A stretch of 64,000 bases of DNA from a bacterium (GTDB taxonomy: Bacteria > UBA10199 > DSSB01), in assembly GCA_035281585.1 (NCBI GenBank), contig DATEDP010000069.1, forward strand, positions 1-64,000, given 5' to 3'. The notes beneath the pieces were generated by a model. That model saw only the letters and a list, made by a program, of their open reading frames with translations, was not told the origin of the DNA and did not search any database. A program made the position numbers and the translations under genes. This document shows positions 1-10,799 of this stretch, in pieces. Numbering within the stretch: position 1 is the first letter of the stretch; each line of letters starts with the position of its first letter.

Positions 1-142
1 GACTTAAGTCCCAGCGCCGGTCGAAATACTCGCCGATCAGCAGGCCCCCGACGACCGAAGCCGCCAGCTGGAAACCCACCCCGCCATAGATGCCAAAGGC
101 GATCAAAAAAGGATCGCCGGACTTGGGACGCGGCCGTTTCAA
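1..142 (-). CDS. AtpZ/AtpI-like small membrane protein (partial, 3' end outside window)
   Basis: The first 47 codons can be read on the minus strand from a TTG at 142; an in-frame TAG lies a few codons upstream. The peptide has a basic start, then a hydrophobic helix with a GVGFQLAASVVGGLLIGEY stretch followed by FDRRWDLS. A Gly-rich helix of the form GxGxxLxxxxxxGxxxGxxxD is typical of the small AtpZ/AtpI proteins encoded just ahead of F1Fo ATP synthase operons, which are thought to help c-ring assembly or Mg uptake. The family call rests on this one helix; the rest lies beyond base 1. If correct, atp genes should follow outside the window to the left. Confidence 0.55.
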   Translation of the reverse strand, partial: MKRPRPKSGDPFLIAFGIYGGVGFQLAASVVGGLLIGEYFDRRWDLS

Positions 143-346
143 CGCCGCGCGTTGCTAGCATAGGCTGAAGAGGCCGGTCAAGCCGCCTGTAAAAAATGTT
201 TAAGCCTTTGAAATATAAAGGTATTCTTATGGTTATCCCCACCAAAAAAATTTCCTTGGCGATCCCCCGATCCTAAGCTATACACGCCCGAATTTTTCCC
301 CCGGCAAAAGCGTTTGCCGCTTCCTTCATCATTGAGGAGTTCAAGA

Positions 347-2767
<2,421 letters not shown>

Positions 2768-2770
2768 CTT

Positions 2771-2929
2771 GTCATCCTGAGCGAAGCGAAGGATCTGCGA
2801 CCTGCCAATAAACGAAGGGGCATTAAAGTCCCTTCGTCTCTTCGGAATCCCATTAGGATGACACGAAGGGAATTGGGCCTTTCAAAGAACCTTGGCAAGT
2901 CGCAGATCCTTCGCTTCGCTCAGGATGAC
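2771..2929. repeat. Inverted repeat, family A (long-arm copy)
   Basis: The left arm starts GTCATCCTGAGCGAAGCGAA and continues to GATCTGCGAC at 2801. The right arm at 2899-2929 is its exact reverse complement. The ~95-base loop contains a second, weaker inverted pair built on CGAAGGG/CCCTTCG. It lies directly behind hppA, so the RNA hairpin could act as a terminator or 3' stabiliser. Related copies occur at 3826, 7523 (degenerate), 18083 and 58868. Confidence 0.9.
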
Positions 2930-3060
2930 TCCCTATTGACAGGACCGGCCAGCCTCCCGATAATTCGTCCCCTAGGGGTTCCTATCTTCAAATCTTAATC
3001 GATTGATTTGGGTCGATGCCGCGGAGGGGTTCGCGGCCCGCGCCAATCGGAGGAGGCACT

Positions 3061-3813
3061 ATGCGCGGCTCATTCTCCCGAATGACGCTTACCTTCCTAT
3101 TCGCCCTACTCACGATTCTGCTGGGGGCCGCCACGGCCATGGCCCACCTCTTGGTCGTCGACATCCGCACCAATTGGCTGCCGGGCCAGGAGTTCATCGC
3201 CACCCGGGCCCGAATCGACAGCCACGGCCTCACTGAAACCAAGGCGGTTTTCACGACGACGCCGGCCGAGGCCGGCTTCCGAATCGCCGAATTCCGCGAC
3301 TTGGCCACCGGAACTTACCGGGTCGACATCGACCTGCTGCGCTCCGATGAAACGGTCCTCGACACCTCGGCTTTCATCGTCGACGTCGATGGCACGACCG
3401 CCGCCCTCCAGCCGATCAGCCGGGAGGGCGATCCTCAGCCGGCCTGCGAGGAGGAGCTGCCCAAGCTCCAGATCGAGCTCGGCGACGTGAAGGCCTCGCT
3501 GCTCAGCACTCAGACCGAGCTGACCGAAACCCATCATTTGCTCGACATCGCCAACCTGGAGCTGGCCTTCTTCCAGGACGACGCCGACTCCGACGGCATC
3601 CTGACGGTCTTGGACCAATGCCCCGGCACTCCGGCCGGGCTCGCGGTCGATGCGGTGGGCTGCTCGGTCGATCAATTCTGCCATAACATCGGGGTCTCCC
3701 ACCCCTCGGAAAATCGGGTCTGCCGGATGGCCGATTGGGGGGCCGATGAGGCCGAATCGCCCGATCCCGGCGACTGCACCTATAGCGCCGGCGTTTGTTC
3801 CGCCGCATTTTAA
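3061..3813 (+). CDS. Exported protein with coiled coil and thrombospondin-3-like Ca loop
   Basis: A 250-residue protein of unknown function. The start at 3061 is set by the strong GGAGGAGG site ending at about 3057; an in-frame start at 3016 has no such site. The N-terminus is a signal peptide (hydrophobic core TLTFLFALLTILLG, probable cleavage after AMA). Residues about 30-120 look like a beta-sandwich, with a TGTYRVDIDLLRSDE segment. A charged heptad stretch follows (about residues 135-180, probable coiled coil), then an acidic DDADSDGILTVLDQC loop of thrombospondin type-3/OmpA-linker type. The tail has several Cys and ends in AGVCSAAF. It is probably periplasmic or surface-exposed with structural Ca2+ binding. 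It is flanked on both sides by family A repeats and has no operon partner. Confidence 0.8.
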   Translation: MRGSFSRMTLTFLFALLTILLGAATAMAHLLVVDIRTNWLPGQEFIATRARIDSHGLTETKAVFTTTPAEAGFRIAEFRDLATGTYRVDIDLLRSDETVLDTSAFIVDVDGTTAALQPISREGDPQPACEEELPKLQIELGDVKASLLSTQTELTETHHLLDIANLELAFFQDDADSDGILTVLDQCPGTPAGLAVDAVGCSVDQFCHNIGVSHPSENRVCRMADWGADEAESPDPGDCTYSAGVCSAAF

Positions 3814-3825
3814 GTAAGCCAAAAT

Positions 3826-3923
3826 GTCATCCTGAGCGAAGCGAAGGATCTACGACTGCCCATGGTTGACCATCAGCCTTGGGTGGTCGCAGATCCTTCG
3901 TCGCTTCGCTCCTCAGGATGACA
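3826..3923. repeat. Inverted repeat, family A
   Basis: The left arm (GTCATCCTGAGCGAAGCGAA, to about 3855) and right arm (3886-3923, ending CTCAGGATGACA) pair imperfectly. The right arm carries small insertions (TCGTCGCTTCGCTCCTC) relative to the copy at 2771. It fills the gap between two forward genes and could fold into a hairpin in the transcript. Confidence 0.85.
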
Positions 3924-3997
3924 GCATTTGGCGGGGGCGTTTTCTTTTGCGGCTTGGAGAGAGCGGGGTTAATATGCCGCCCGAAACGGAGGCCCCT

Positions 3998-4570
3998 ATG
4001 AAGCGAATGACGATTCTCCTGACCCTGCTTGGTTTTCTCGCCGCCGCGCCGCTCCAGGCCGGCATCTACCCCGAGGGGGCCGGGATCGTTTACGGCCAGA
4101 ACTTCGCCTTCAACATCAAGGCGCCGAAGGGTTGGGTCCTCGACACCGAGAGCGGGGTCGAGCAAGGCGCCCACGCGGTCTTTTACCCGGTCGGCCAAAC
4201 CTGGAGCGACAGCGTCATCGTGGCTTATGCCCGGTCGCGGCCGATCACCGAAAAGATCAAGACTCCGAATGACGCGGCCCAAGACACCGTCGCCCAGTTC
4301 AAGAAGAACGGCAGCCCCAACCACCAAGCCAAGCTCTACAAGACCCTTAAGACCGAAAGCGGCCAAGAAGTTCAAATCTTCCAGTTCACCGGCGACCAAT
4401 ACGGCAACAGCGAGGCCGCCGCCTATTACATGCAGCCCGACAAGGGCCGCATCAATTTCATCGTCCTGTCCTCGCGCGATGCCAAGGCCTATCAGGCCTC
4501 GCTGCCGGCTTTCGAAGAGCTGGCCAAGTCCTACAAGCCGATGGACGCCTCGATTAAGGACAAGCGGTGA
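3998..4570 (+). CDS. Exported protein of unknown function
   Basis: A 190-residue protein, start 3998 chosen for the GGAG at about 3988-3991 and for the signal peptide that begins there (TILLTLLGFLAAAPLQA, cleavage after QA). The mature part starts GIYPEGAGIVYGQNFAFNIKAP, has a PKGWVLD strand and repeated Tyr/Gln-rich segments, and ends in Lys-rich sequence. The PKGW segment followed by an amphipathic alpha/beta domain resembles small periplasmic proteins with a photosystem-PsbP-like or DUF1795-like fold, but this is only a pattern impression. It is the first gene of a tight three-gene operon: its stop overlaps the GTG of the next gene. Confidence 0.8.
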   Translation: MKRMTILLTLLGFLAAAPLQAGIYPEGAGIVYGQNFAFNIKAPKGWVLDTESGVEQGAHAVFYPVGQTWSDSVIVAYARSRPITEKIKTPNDAAQDTVAQFKKNGSPNHQAKLYKTLKTESGQEVQIFQFTGDQYGNSEAAAYYMQPDKGRINFIVLSSRDAKAYQASLPAFEELAKSYKPMDASIKDKR

Positions 4571-5415
4571 GAAAAATCCCGGCTCTATTGCTTCCGCTGC
4601 TCTTGCTGGCGACGGCTTGCCAAAGGGAGGAGAGCGGAACGGTCAAGGCCGCCGACGGCACCGCGATCCGCTACCAGTCGCGGGGCCAGGGCGATCCGGC
4701 CTTGGTCTTCATCCATTGCTGGTCTTGCAATCGTCATTATTGGGATGGCCAGGTGAAGGAGTTCGAAAAAGAGCGCCGGGTCGTGACTCTCGACCTCGGC
4801 GGCCACGGCGACTCGGGCAAGGAGCGGCAGGAATGGACGGTGCAGTCCTTCGTCCAAGACGTCCAAGCGGTGCTGAATCACCTCAAGATCAAGCAGGCGA
4901 TCCTGGTCGGCCATTCGATGGGCGGGCCGATCGCCTTGCTGGTCGCCGCCGCTCAGCCCGAAACGGTGAAGGCGGTGATTTGCGTCGACACCCTGCAAAA
5001 CGCCGAGGCCGATCCGCCACGCGCCCAGATGAAGATGGCCGCCGACCAAATGGAAGTCGATCTTCGCAAAGTCAATCAAGCCTTTCTGCCGACCTTCTTC
5101 TACAAGGACAGCGATCCCAAGCTCGTCGCCTGGGTGGTCGACCAAGCTTCGCGGGCCGACCCCAAGATCGCGGCGGCCTTGATGCGGGACCTCGCCGATT
5201 TCGACCTCAAGTCGGCGCTGAGCGCCGCCAAGGTGCCGATCCGCTGCATCAACTCGGCCGAAAGAATCGGCCCGGTTTTCACCGACCAAGCGGTGAACAA
5301 GAAATACGCCGATTTCGAGGCCATCCTGATGTCGGCGGTCGGCCATTTCCCGCAGTTGGAACAACCGGCTCGATTCAACGGATTTTTCCGCCAAATTTTG
5401 GAACAGCTCGACTAA
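4567..5415 (+). CDS. Lipoprotein alpha/beta hydrolase
   Basis: A 282-residue alpha/beta-hydrolase-fold protein, likely an esterase or lactonase-like enzyme tethered to the membrane. GTG start at 4567 overlaps the upstream stop by four bases, indicating translational coupling. The N-terminus is a type II signal peptide (LLLPLLLLATAC, lipid on Cys). The core shows a VFIHCWSCN oxyanion strand, the nucleophile elbow GHSMGG with Ser117, and a terminal VGHFP with the presumptive catalytic His260. The usual Asp on the strand before it is not obvious; INSAERIGP places a Glu there. The substrate is unknown. Confidence 0.88.
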   Translation: MRKIPALLLPLLLLATACQREESGTVKAADGTAIRYQSRGQGDPALVFIHCWSCNRHYWDGQVKEFEKERRVVTLDLGGHGDSGKERQEWTVQSFVQDVQAVLNHLKIKQAILVGHSMGGPIALLVAAAQPETVKAVICVDTLQNAEADPPRAQMKMAADQMEVDLRKVNQAFLPTFFYKDSDPKLVAWVVDQASRADPKIAAALMRDLADFDLKSALSAAKVPIRCINSAERIGPVFTDQAVNKKYADFEAILMSAVGHFPQLEQPARFNGFFRQILEQLD

Positions 5416-5425
5416 AGGGGTCTCC

Positions 5426-5851
5426 ATGTCGCTGACTCGTCGCGTTTCACTTATCGTCCTGCTTCTCCTCCTGGCCTCCCCGGCCCTGGCCAAGGACAAG
5501 GCTCCGAAGGAGTATCAACAAGGCAAGCTCCTCAACATCGAGGAAAAGGACACGGTGCAGACGACCTATGTCAGCCAGAAGCAAAGCGACGGCCGCACCG
5601 TCACGACGCCGGTCGAGGACAAGCAAAAGCATTACTTCATCACCGTCCAGTTGGCCGACATGGTCTACGTCGGGGAATACACGCCGGCCTTCTTCGGCAA
5701 GCCCGGCGACTGGGTGATCGGCGATCCGATTTCGGTTCGGTTGGATGGCAACAACATGTACCTGCAAAAACCCAACGGCAAGGAGCTCAAGTCCAAGATC
5801 CGGAAACGAATTCGGGCCGCCGAAGCGCCGGCCGCCGCCGCCAATCCTTGA
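5426..5851 (+). CDS. Small exported protein of unknown function
   Basis: A 141-residue protein that starts 10 bases after the hydrolase gene with an AAGGGG site, so it is the third gene of the same operon. The signal peptide is RVSLIVLLLLLASPALA, cleaved before KDKAPKEY. The mature part appears beta-rich (GKLLNIEEKD, HYFITVQLADMVYVGEY, WVIGDPISVRLDGNNMYLQ), followed by a basic, Ala-rich tail. The GKLLxxE...DxVxVRxxxxxMYLxxPxG layout suggests a small beta-barrel domain. No family was recognised. Confidence 0.8.
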   Translation: MSLTRRVSLIVLLLLLASPALAKDKAPKEYQQGKLLNIEEKDTVQTTYVSQKQSDGRTVTTPVEDKQKHYFITVQLADMVYVGEYTPAFFGKPGDWVIGDPISVRLDGNNMYLQKPNGKELKSKIRKRIRAAEAPAAAANP

Positions 5852-5969
5852 ACCGTTCGCAGCCTTTTCAATCTTCGGAATCTTAGAACAAGAAAAATCT
5901 TTAGAATTTTTGACAGTTTGTAGCGACGCCCCCCATGATCGGAAAATTTTTCCTCATGAGGAGCTCGCC

Positions 5970-7520
5970 ATGAAAATTCGTCTCATCAATCCGGCTTTCC
6001 CCGACACTTTTTGGGGTTTTCGTCACGTCCGAGAGTACGGCTACCGCTACGCGATGGCCAACCTGGCCCTGCCGACCGTCGCCGGGATGACCCCGCCGGA
6101 GCATGAAGTTTCGATTCAGGACGAGAACGTCGAGGCGATCGACTACTCGGCCCCCGCCGACTTGATCGGCATCACCGGCTTCAACATTCAGTCGCAGCGG
6201 ATGTTCGAGATCGCCGCCGAATTTCGCCGCCGGGGCAAGACCGTGGTGTTGGGCGGACCCTACGCCTCGCTCTGCCCCGAGGAGTGCGCGGACCACGCCG
6301 ATTACCTGATCGTCGGCGAGGCCGAGCGGATCTGGCCCCAGTTCCTCCGCGACTTCGCGGCCGGCGTTGCTCAGCCCCGCTATGTCGAAGCCGAGAAGAT
6401 CGACCTCCGAACCACTCCGGCGCCGCGCTGGGACCTGATCGACTTCAAGCAATTCGGCCGAATCCCGATTCAGACCACCCGGGGCTGCCCCTTCGACTGC
6501 GAATTTTGCGACGTCATCGTCTACCTCGGGCGGAAAGTCCGGCAGAAAACGCCGGCGCAGATCGCGGCCGAGATCGAGGCGGTCTATCCCCATATCTATC
6601 GGGCCGGCCGCGATTCGGTCTTTTTCGCCGACGACAACTTCATCGGCAACAAGGCCCATGCCCGGGCGGTCTGCCGGATGCTGATCGAGCTCAACGCCAA
6701 ATTCAAAAGGCCGCTGCGCTACTCGACTCAGGTGACGATCAACTTGGCCCAGGATAAGGAATTGTTGGAGCTGATGGCCGAGGCCGGCTTCCACAGCGTC
6801 TTCATCGGCATCGAGACGCCCAAGGCCGAGAACCTGCTCGAAGTTCACAAGGTCCAGAACACCCGCCGCGACCTCTTGGCCGACATTCGAACGATCCAGT
6901 CCTTCGGCATCTTCGTCTGGGCCGGGATGATCGTCGGATTCGACCACGACGACGAAGGGGTCTTCGCCGAGCAGCTCCAATTCATGCAGGAGAGCCGTAT
7001 CCCGATTTCGATGACCGGAATGCTCAACGCCCCGGCCAACACCCCGCTTTGGCACCGCTTGAAGAAGGAAGGCCGGCTGCTCGAGGGCTACCAGTACCGC
7101 GACCAGGCCGACACCAATATCATCCCCAAGAACATGGACAAGGAAGAGCTGCGCGCCGGTTACGTCCGCCTGATGAACGAGCTCTACTCTTACGAGAATT
7201 ACGGCGAACGACTCTGCGGAACCCTGGCCCAGATCCAACGCCAGCCTCGGCGCCGAAAGAAGGCTTTTTCGGTGGTGCACAGCGCCTACAACCTCAAGCG
7301 CCTTTCCCGGCTCCTCGGCTATTACCTCTTCAGCTCGCATCCCGAGCGGCGGCGTTATTTTTTCAAGATCCTGCGCCAAATCTTGAAAAGCAATCCGGCT
7401 TACCTCAAGGAAGCTCTCTGGCACCTGGCGCTGCACAAGCATTTTTACGAATACAGCCGGATCCTTGCCGAGCAATTGGAAGCGAAGCCGGTCGAGCAAC
7501 GGCTTTCCAAGGCGGGATGA
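5970..7520 (+). CDS. B12-binding-domain radical SAM protein (DUF4070-type)
   Basis: A 516-residue protein. Start 5970 is preceded by GAGGAG at 5957-5963. Residues about 1-140 form a cobalamin-binding-like Rossmann domain (DLIGITGFNIQSQ, VVLGGPYASLCPEE, DYLIVGEAE) without an obvious DxHxxG motif. The radical SAM barrel follows with the 4Fe-4S ligands C173-x3-C177-x2-C180 in TTRGCPFDCEFCD and a downstream FIGIETPK strand. The C-terminal third (MTGMLNAPANTPLWHRLKKEG, then a basic helical tail) matches DUF4070-type proteins of this class. Relatives carry out methylations or ring rearrangements on unreactive carbons, often in lipid or cofactor biosynthesis; the substrate here is unknown. It stands alone, so context gives no clue. 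Confidence 0.9.
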   Translation: MKIRLINPAFPDTFWGFRHVREYGYRYAMANLALPTVAGMTPPEHEVSIQDENVEAIDYSAPADLIGITGFNIQSQRMFEIAAEFRRRGKTVVLGGPYASLCPEECADHADYLIVGEAERIWPQFLRDFAAGVAQPRYVEAEKIDLRTTPAPRWDLIDFKQFGRIPIQTTRGCPFDCEFCDVIVYLGRKVRQKTPAQIAAEIEAVYPHIYRAGRDSVFFADDNFIGNKAHARAVCRMLIELNAKFKRPLRYSTQVTINLAQDKELLELMAEAGFHSVFIGIETPKAENLLEVHKVQNTRRDLLADIRTIQSFGIFVWAGMIVGFDHDDEGVFAEQLQFMQESRIPISMTGMLNAPANTPLWHRLKKEGRLLEGYQYRDQADTNIIPKNMDKEELRAGYVRLMNELYSYENYGERLCGTLAQIQRQPRRRKKAFSVVHSAYNLKRLSRLLGYYLFSSHPERRRYFFKILRQILKSNPAYLKEALWHLALHKHFYEYSRILAEQLEAKPVEQRLSKAG

Positions 7521-7522
7521 GC

Positions 7523-7548
7523 GCATCCTAGGCAAAGCGAAGGATGAC
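7523..7548. repeat. Degenerate family A repeat arm
   Basis: GCATCCTAGGCAAAGCGAAG followed by GATGAC resembles one arm of the family A repeat with substitutions. It sits just after the radical SAM stop codon. It is probably a decayed copy. Confidence 0.5.
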
Positions 7549-7584
7549 AATTGCCAACGGCGGCGTTCATGCTATTAAGCCAGG

Positions 7585-9060
7585 ATGCAAATATCGCGGG
7601 GCCTTCTGGTCCTATCTTACTTTTTCCTCGCTTTGACCCTTACCAATTGCGGCTCCGGTGGAACCAACTCGCCCAGCCCTTCGCCTAGCCCTTCGGCCAC
7701 TCCGACCCCGACGGCTTCGCCCGACTTCGATCTCGACGGAGTGGCCGATGAGGCCGACAACTGCCTCGAAGTCGTCAATCCGAGCCAAGGTGACGGCGAC
7801 GGCAACGGGACCGGCGATGCCTGCGACCTGCCTTTGGCCGAATTCTACGAGCCGGCGGTTCCCGGCTTGAAGATCCTCCAGCTCGATCAAGTGGATGTCC
7901 CGACCCGACTCAAGATCAGCCCCGACGGCTCGCTGATGCTCGTCGCCGAGCTGGGCGGCAAGGTCCACGCCTTCAACCGGATCAACGACACTTGGGTCCG
8001 CCAATCGGCTCCTTTCATCGAGGTGAGCTTGGGCGGCCTCAGCATCGAGGAGGAGCGCGGCATGACCGGCCTCTTCTTCGGCCTCGACTTCGACCCCAAC
8101 AGCCCTGATGCCCTGCGCCGCGACCTCTTCCTCACCTACCAATTCTTCGACGGCGCCGATTTCGTCAACCGGGTTGCCCGGATGACGGTGAACCGTTCGG
8201 GCGGCGATTGGGTGGCCGGCGGCTTCACCGTGATCTACGAAGGACCCGACCCGATCAACAGCGCCTCCCCGATCGGCGCCCATCAGATCCAGGACGGCTT
8301 GAGCCTGAGCTATGAGGGTCTGCCCCATTTATTGGTGGCGATCGGCGACGGCTTCTTCCCGGCCAGCGCCACCGACGAGAGCAAGGAATCGCTGGGCAAG
8401 ATCCTGCTGATGCAACGCGACGGCAGCCCGGCCCCCGGCGACCGGCCCTTCGCCAACGACTTTCTCCAGGCCAAGGGCATCCGCAACGTCTACAGCATGG
8501 CTCTCCTGCCGGAGGAGCTGGATCCGCGCCGCCGGGTCTTGGGAGTCGAGAACGGCGCCGGCTTTCAGGACCGAATTTGGCTTTTGGAGCTGATCGACTT
8601 CGGCCATGAGACCGATTTGGGAATCAACTTAGGCTGGAACGGGAACGACTCGGCGCCGAGTTGGGAGTCGATCTCCGATTTCAACACCCCCGGGCCTTTC
8701 GACACCGAGGGCGTGCTGCGCCTGCTCGAGCCGCCGGTTTCGCCGACCGGCTTGGCCTTGCATCCCGGCCGGGGCATCGTCTCGGCGCCGCCCAATCAAG
8801 CGGCCTTCGTTGCCGCTTATTTCGGCCCGACCTTTTGCACCGGCGAGAACTGCCCGGGCAAGGAGATCGTCGTGGGAAGCCTGGGCAATTTCGGCAATCA
8901 GCCGACCATCGACAACCTAAGCACCATCGTCCGGCGCAGCGCCGCCGGCCGGGAAGAGCTGGGCAACCCCACCGCCCTCGCCGTCGACCCCTTGAGCGGA
9001 GATATCCTCTTCGCCGATATCGTCACCGGCGAAATCGACCGGATCGTGGTTTTTCCTTAA
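7585..9060 (+). CDS. Lipoprotein with soluble glucose/sorbosone-dehydrogenase-like beta-propeller
   Basis: A 491-residue exported protein. The N-terminus is a signal peptide ending LTLTNC; the Asn before Cys makes the lipobox non-standard, but a Ser/Pro/Thr-rich linker (about residues 27-48) follows as in lipoproteins. Next comes a thrombospondin type-3 Ca loop (DFDLDGVADEADNC, then GDGDGNGTGDACD). From about residue 95 a six-bladed propeller of the sGDH/GSDH type begins: LDQVDVPTRLKISPDGSLMLVAE, then GMTGLFFGLDFDPN, LLVAIGDGFF, RNVYSMALLP, PPVSPTGLALHPG. The usual GSDH catalytic His/Arg pattern is hard to place, so sugar oxidation with PQQ is likely but unproven. The ribosome site is weak (AGG abutting the ATG). 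Confidence 0.82.
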   Translation: MQISRGLLVLSYFFLALTLTNCGSGGTNSPSPSPSPSATPTPTASPDFDLDGVADEADNCLEVVNPSQGDGDGNGTGDACDLPLAEFYEPAVPGLKILQLDQVDVPTRLKISPDGSLMLVAELGGKVHAFNRINDTWVRQSAPFIEVSLGGLSIEEERGMTGLFFGLDFDPNSPDALRRDLFLTYQFFDGADFVNRVARMTVNRSGGDWVAGGFTVIYEGPDPINSASPIGAHQIQDGLSLSYEGLPHLLVAIGDGFFPASATDESKESLGKILLMQRDGSPAPGDRPFANDFLQAKGIRNVYSMALLPEELDPRRRVLGVENGAGFQDRIWLLELIDFGHETDLGINLGWNGNDSAPSWESISDFNTPGPFDTEGVLRLLEPPVSPTGLALHPGRGIVSAPPNQAAFVAAYFGPTFCTGENCPGKEIVVGSLGNFGNQPTIDNLSTIVRRSAAGREELGNPTALAVDPLSGDILFADIVTGEIDRIVVFP

Positions 9061-9062
9061 GC

Positions 9063-9473
9063 TTAGCGCGGCTCGATCACCGCCAAGGTGCAGCGCGAGA
9101 TGCAAATCATCCGCTCGGCCTCGTCGTAGACCTTGATCTCCCAGACCTGGGAGGTTTTGCCTTGATGGAGGACCTCGCCAACGGCCTTCACCTTGCCCGA
9201 GCGGACCGAGCGAAGATGGTTGGCATTGATCTCCTGGCCGACGACGACCTTGCCTTCCTTCATCACCAAAAACCAGCCGCCGATGCTGGCCGCGGTCTCG
9301 GCCAGGGCCACCGAGGCGCCGCCGTGCAAAAGGCCGTAGGGCTGGTGGGTTCGGGCGTCGACCGGCATCGTCAGCACCACCCTCCCTTGGCCCACTTCGA
9401 GCAATTCCATGCCCAGGGCCTCGGCCATGGTGTTTTTCATACCCTCGCGAAATCTGGCGTCGATCTCGGCCAT
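9063..9473 (-). CDS. Hotdog-fold acyl-CoA thioesterase (PaaI/YdiI type)
   Basis: A 136-residue single hotdog domain. The signature YGLLHGGASVALAET has His50-Gly-Gly and Glu59, the helix position that carries the catalytic acid in the PaaI/YdiI/4-hydroxybenzoyl-CoA thioesterase group. The following strands (GQEINANHLRSVRSGKVKA, VWEIKVYDEAERMICISR) fit the family. It hydrolyses acyl- or aroyl-CoA thioesters in the cytoplasm; candidates include DHNA-CoA in menaquinone synthesis or a phenylacetate-type intermediate, with no pathway genes nearby to decide. It is convergent with the propeller gene, two bases apart, and divergent from the gene at 9610. Confidence 0.9.
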   Translation of the reverse strand: MAEIDARFREGMKNTMAEALGMELLEVGQGRVVLTMPVDARTHQPYGLLHGGASVALAETAASIGGWFLVMKEGKVVVGQEINANHLRSVRSGKVKAVGEVLHQGKTSQVWEIKVYDEAERMICISRCTLAVIEPR

Positions 9474-9609
9474 TGTAACCTCTTCAAATATTAGGGAATC
9501 CCCTAAGCCAAAACCAGGTCAACTCCTATTTCATTGTATGCCGGCCGCCGTTAAGGTTGCATCACTCATTTTTGCTGGAGCGACCCCTCACCAGCCCGAA
9601 AGGAATTTT

Positions 9610-10284
9610 ATGCCAAGCCTCGATCGCACATGGGTGATTCTGGAAGCCCGGGAGGCCGATTTGCCTTCGGAAATTCAAAAGAAAATCGCGGCCGCCGCCG
9701 AAATCCTGCCCTTGAGCCGCGTCCTGCTGCTGATCAGCGAATCGGCCCATGATTTTCTGGAGGAAGAATGCGCTCTCCTTCCGCCGGAGAACGTCTGGCT
9801 TCAGCCCGCCGACTGGGGCAACGCTCCGGCTCTCGCCTGGTGCTTCCGCCAGCTCGAGCGGATCGACCGCGGCGCCAAAGTGCTTTTCATCCCTTCGCGC
9901 GGCGATTTCCCCAGCCTCGGCGAGCTGGAGAGCTTAATGGATCGCATCGGTCGTTCCTCGACCCAAGTGCTCTTCCTCAATTTGCCGGGCAATCACATTC
10001 CGGACTCGGCCTTGCTGGGCTCGGTCTCGACTCTGCTTCTCCTTTTGATGATGTGTTGCCCTCAGCTGGTCCGGCCTTGGATGCCGACCGCAGCCCAGCC
10101 TTTCGAAATCGTCTCCCGGGACTTCGAAAGGGACCTCCATCGCGACGTTCTGCTCGGCAATCCCCTTTTCTTGGAAGAATGGAACATGCTGCCGGAAAAC
10201 GACGCCGCTTTGGGCATCCTGTCCTTCCAATCGCCCCGGCTCGAAAGGCCGGTTTCTTATTTTACGATGGGATCGGTGAATTAA
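9610..10284 (+). CDS. Degenerate sugar-1-phosphate nucleotidyltransferase-like protein
   Basis: A 224-residue protein; start 9610 has AAAGGA seven bases upstream. The N-terminal half follows the order of mannose-1-phosphate guanylyltransferases: a WVILEARE strand, a VLLLISESAHDF strand and helix, the phrase LPPENVWLQPADWGNAPALAW (family form: PEN-x-QPxxxGTAPAI), then KVLFIPSRGDFPS where the family has a P-S-D-H metal site. The Gly-rich GGxGTR nucleotide loop is absent and the metal Asp-His is replaced. The second half is short and has a hydrophobic SVSTLLLLLMMCC helix. I infer a catalytically dead or repurposed relative. Confidence 0.7.
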   Translation: MPSLDRTWVILEAREADLPSEIQKKIAAAAEILPLSRVLLLISESAHDFLEEECALLPPENVWLQPADWGNAPALAWCFRQLERIDRGAKVLFIPSRGDFPSLGELESLMDRIGRSSTQVLFLNLPGNHIPDSALLGSVSTLLLLLMMCCPQLVRPWMPTAAQPFEIVSRDFERDLHRDVLLGNPLFLEEWNMLPENDAALGILSFQSPRLERPVSYFTMGSVN

Positions 10285-10312
10285 TTTCGGGCCCGTGTTA
10301 GGCTTGACCGGA

Positions 10313-10783
10313 ATGATCCCCGGCCTTTCCAAGCTGTCGCGCAAGTACCGCAAGCTGAGCAAGCAGGCGGCCGCCGGCCATCAAGTTTACGTCATTCGCT
10401 TCGCCAATCCCGAATACCGCCAGAAGAAGCGCAAGCGCTTCAGCGTCCAAGGCTGGGGCCTGCTCACCATCGGCGACCATGTTCTTCGGATCGAGGGCGA
10501 GACCCGTAACGGCAAACCCTTGCGCTGGGCGCCCGATTTGGCCTCCCTGGGGCTGGGTTGGACCCGCCGGGAATGGCGCCACGGCTATCTGCACTGGTTT
10601 TTCCTCGAGGATCGGAACCGCCGGGTTTACCTGACCACCGAAAGCCTGCGGCGGGAGCCGACCCGCCGGCTCTACGATTTCATCGTCCGGGAATGGCAGG
10701 CCCGGATGGAAAAAGCCGAGCAAAAGGCCAGGTCGATGAGCCCCCGGGAAGCCCAGGCAACTCTCGAAGCCCCCGGCCGATAA
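10313..10783 (+). CDS. Hypothetical protein
   Basis: A basic 156-residue protein if the ATG at 10313 is used; an in-frame GTG at 10295 adds six residues, and neither has a good ribosome site. The N-terminus is a Lys/Arg-rich helix (LSKLSRKYRKLSKQ). A beta-rich segment follows (HQVYVIRFANPEY, WGLLTIGDHVLRIEGETRNGKPLRW, HWFFLEDRNRRVYLTTESL), and the C-terminus is a helix (REWQARMEKAEQKARSM). The strand pattern could fit a PH-like or PilZ-like barrel, but no signature residues were found. It is probably co-transcribed with the gene upstream (about 28 bases). Confidence 0.65.
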   Translation: MIPGLSKLSRKYRKLSKQAAAGHQVYVIRFANPEYRQKKRKRFSVQGWGLLTIGDHVLRIEGETRNGKPLRWAPDLASLGLGWTRREWRHGYLHWFFLEDRNRRVYLTTESLRREPTRRLYDFIVREWQARMEKAEQKARSMSPREAQATLEAPGR

Positions 10784-10799
10784 TAGGCCTGGGGTTAAT

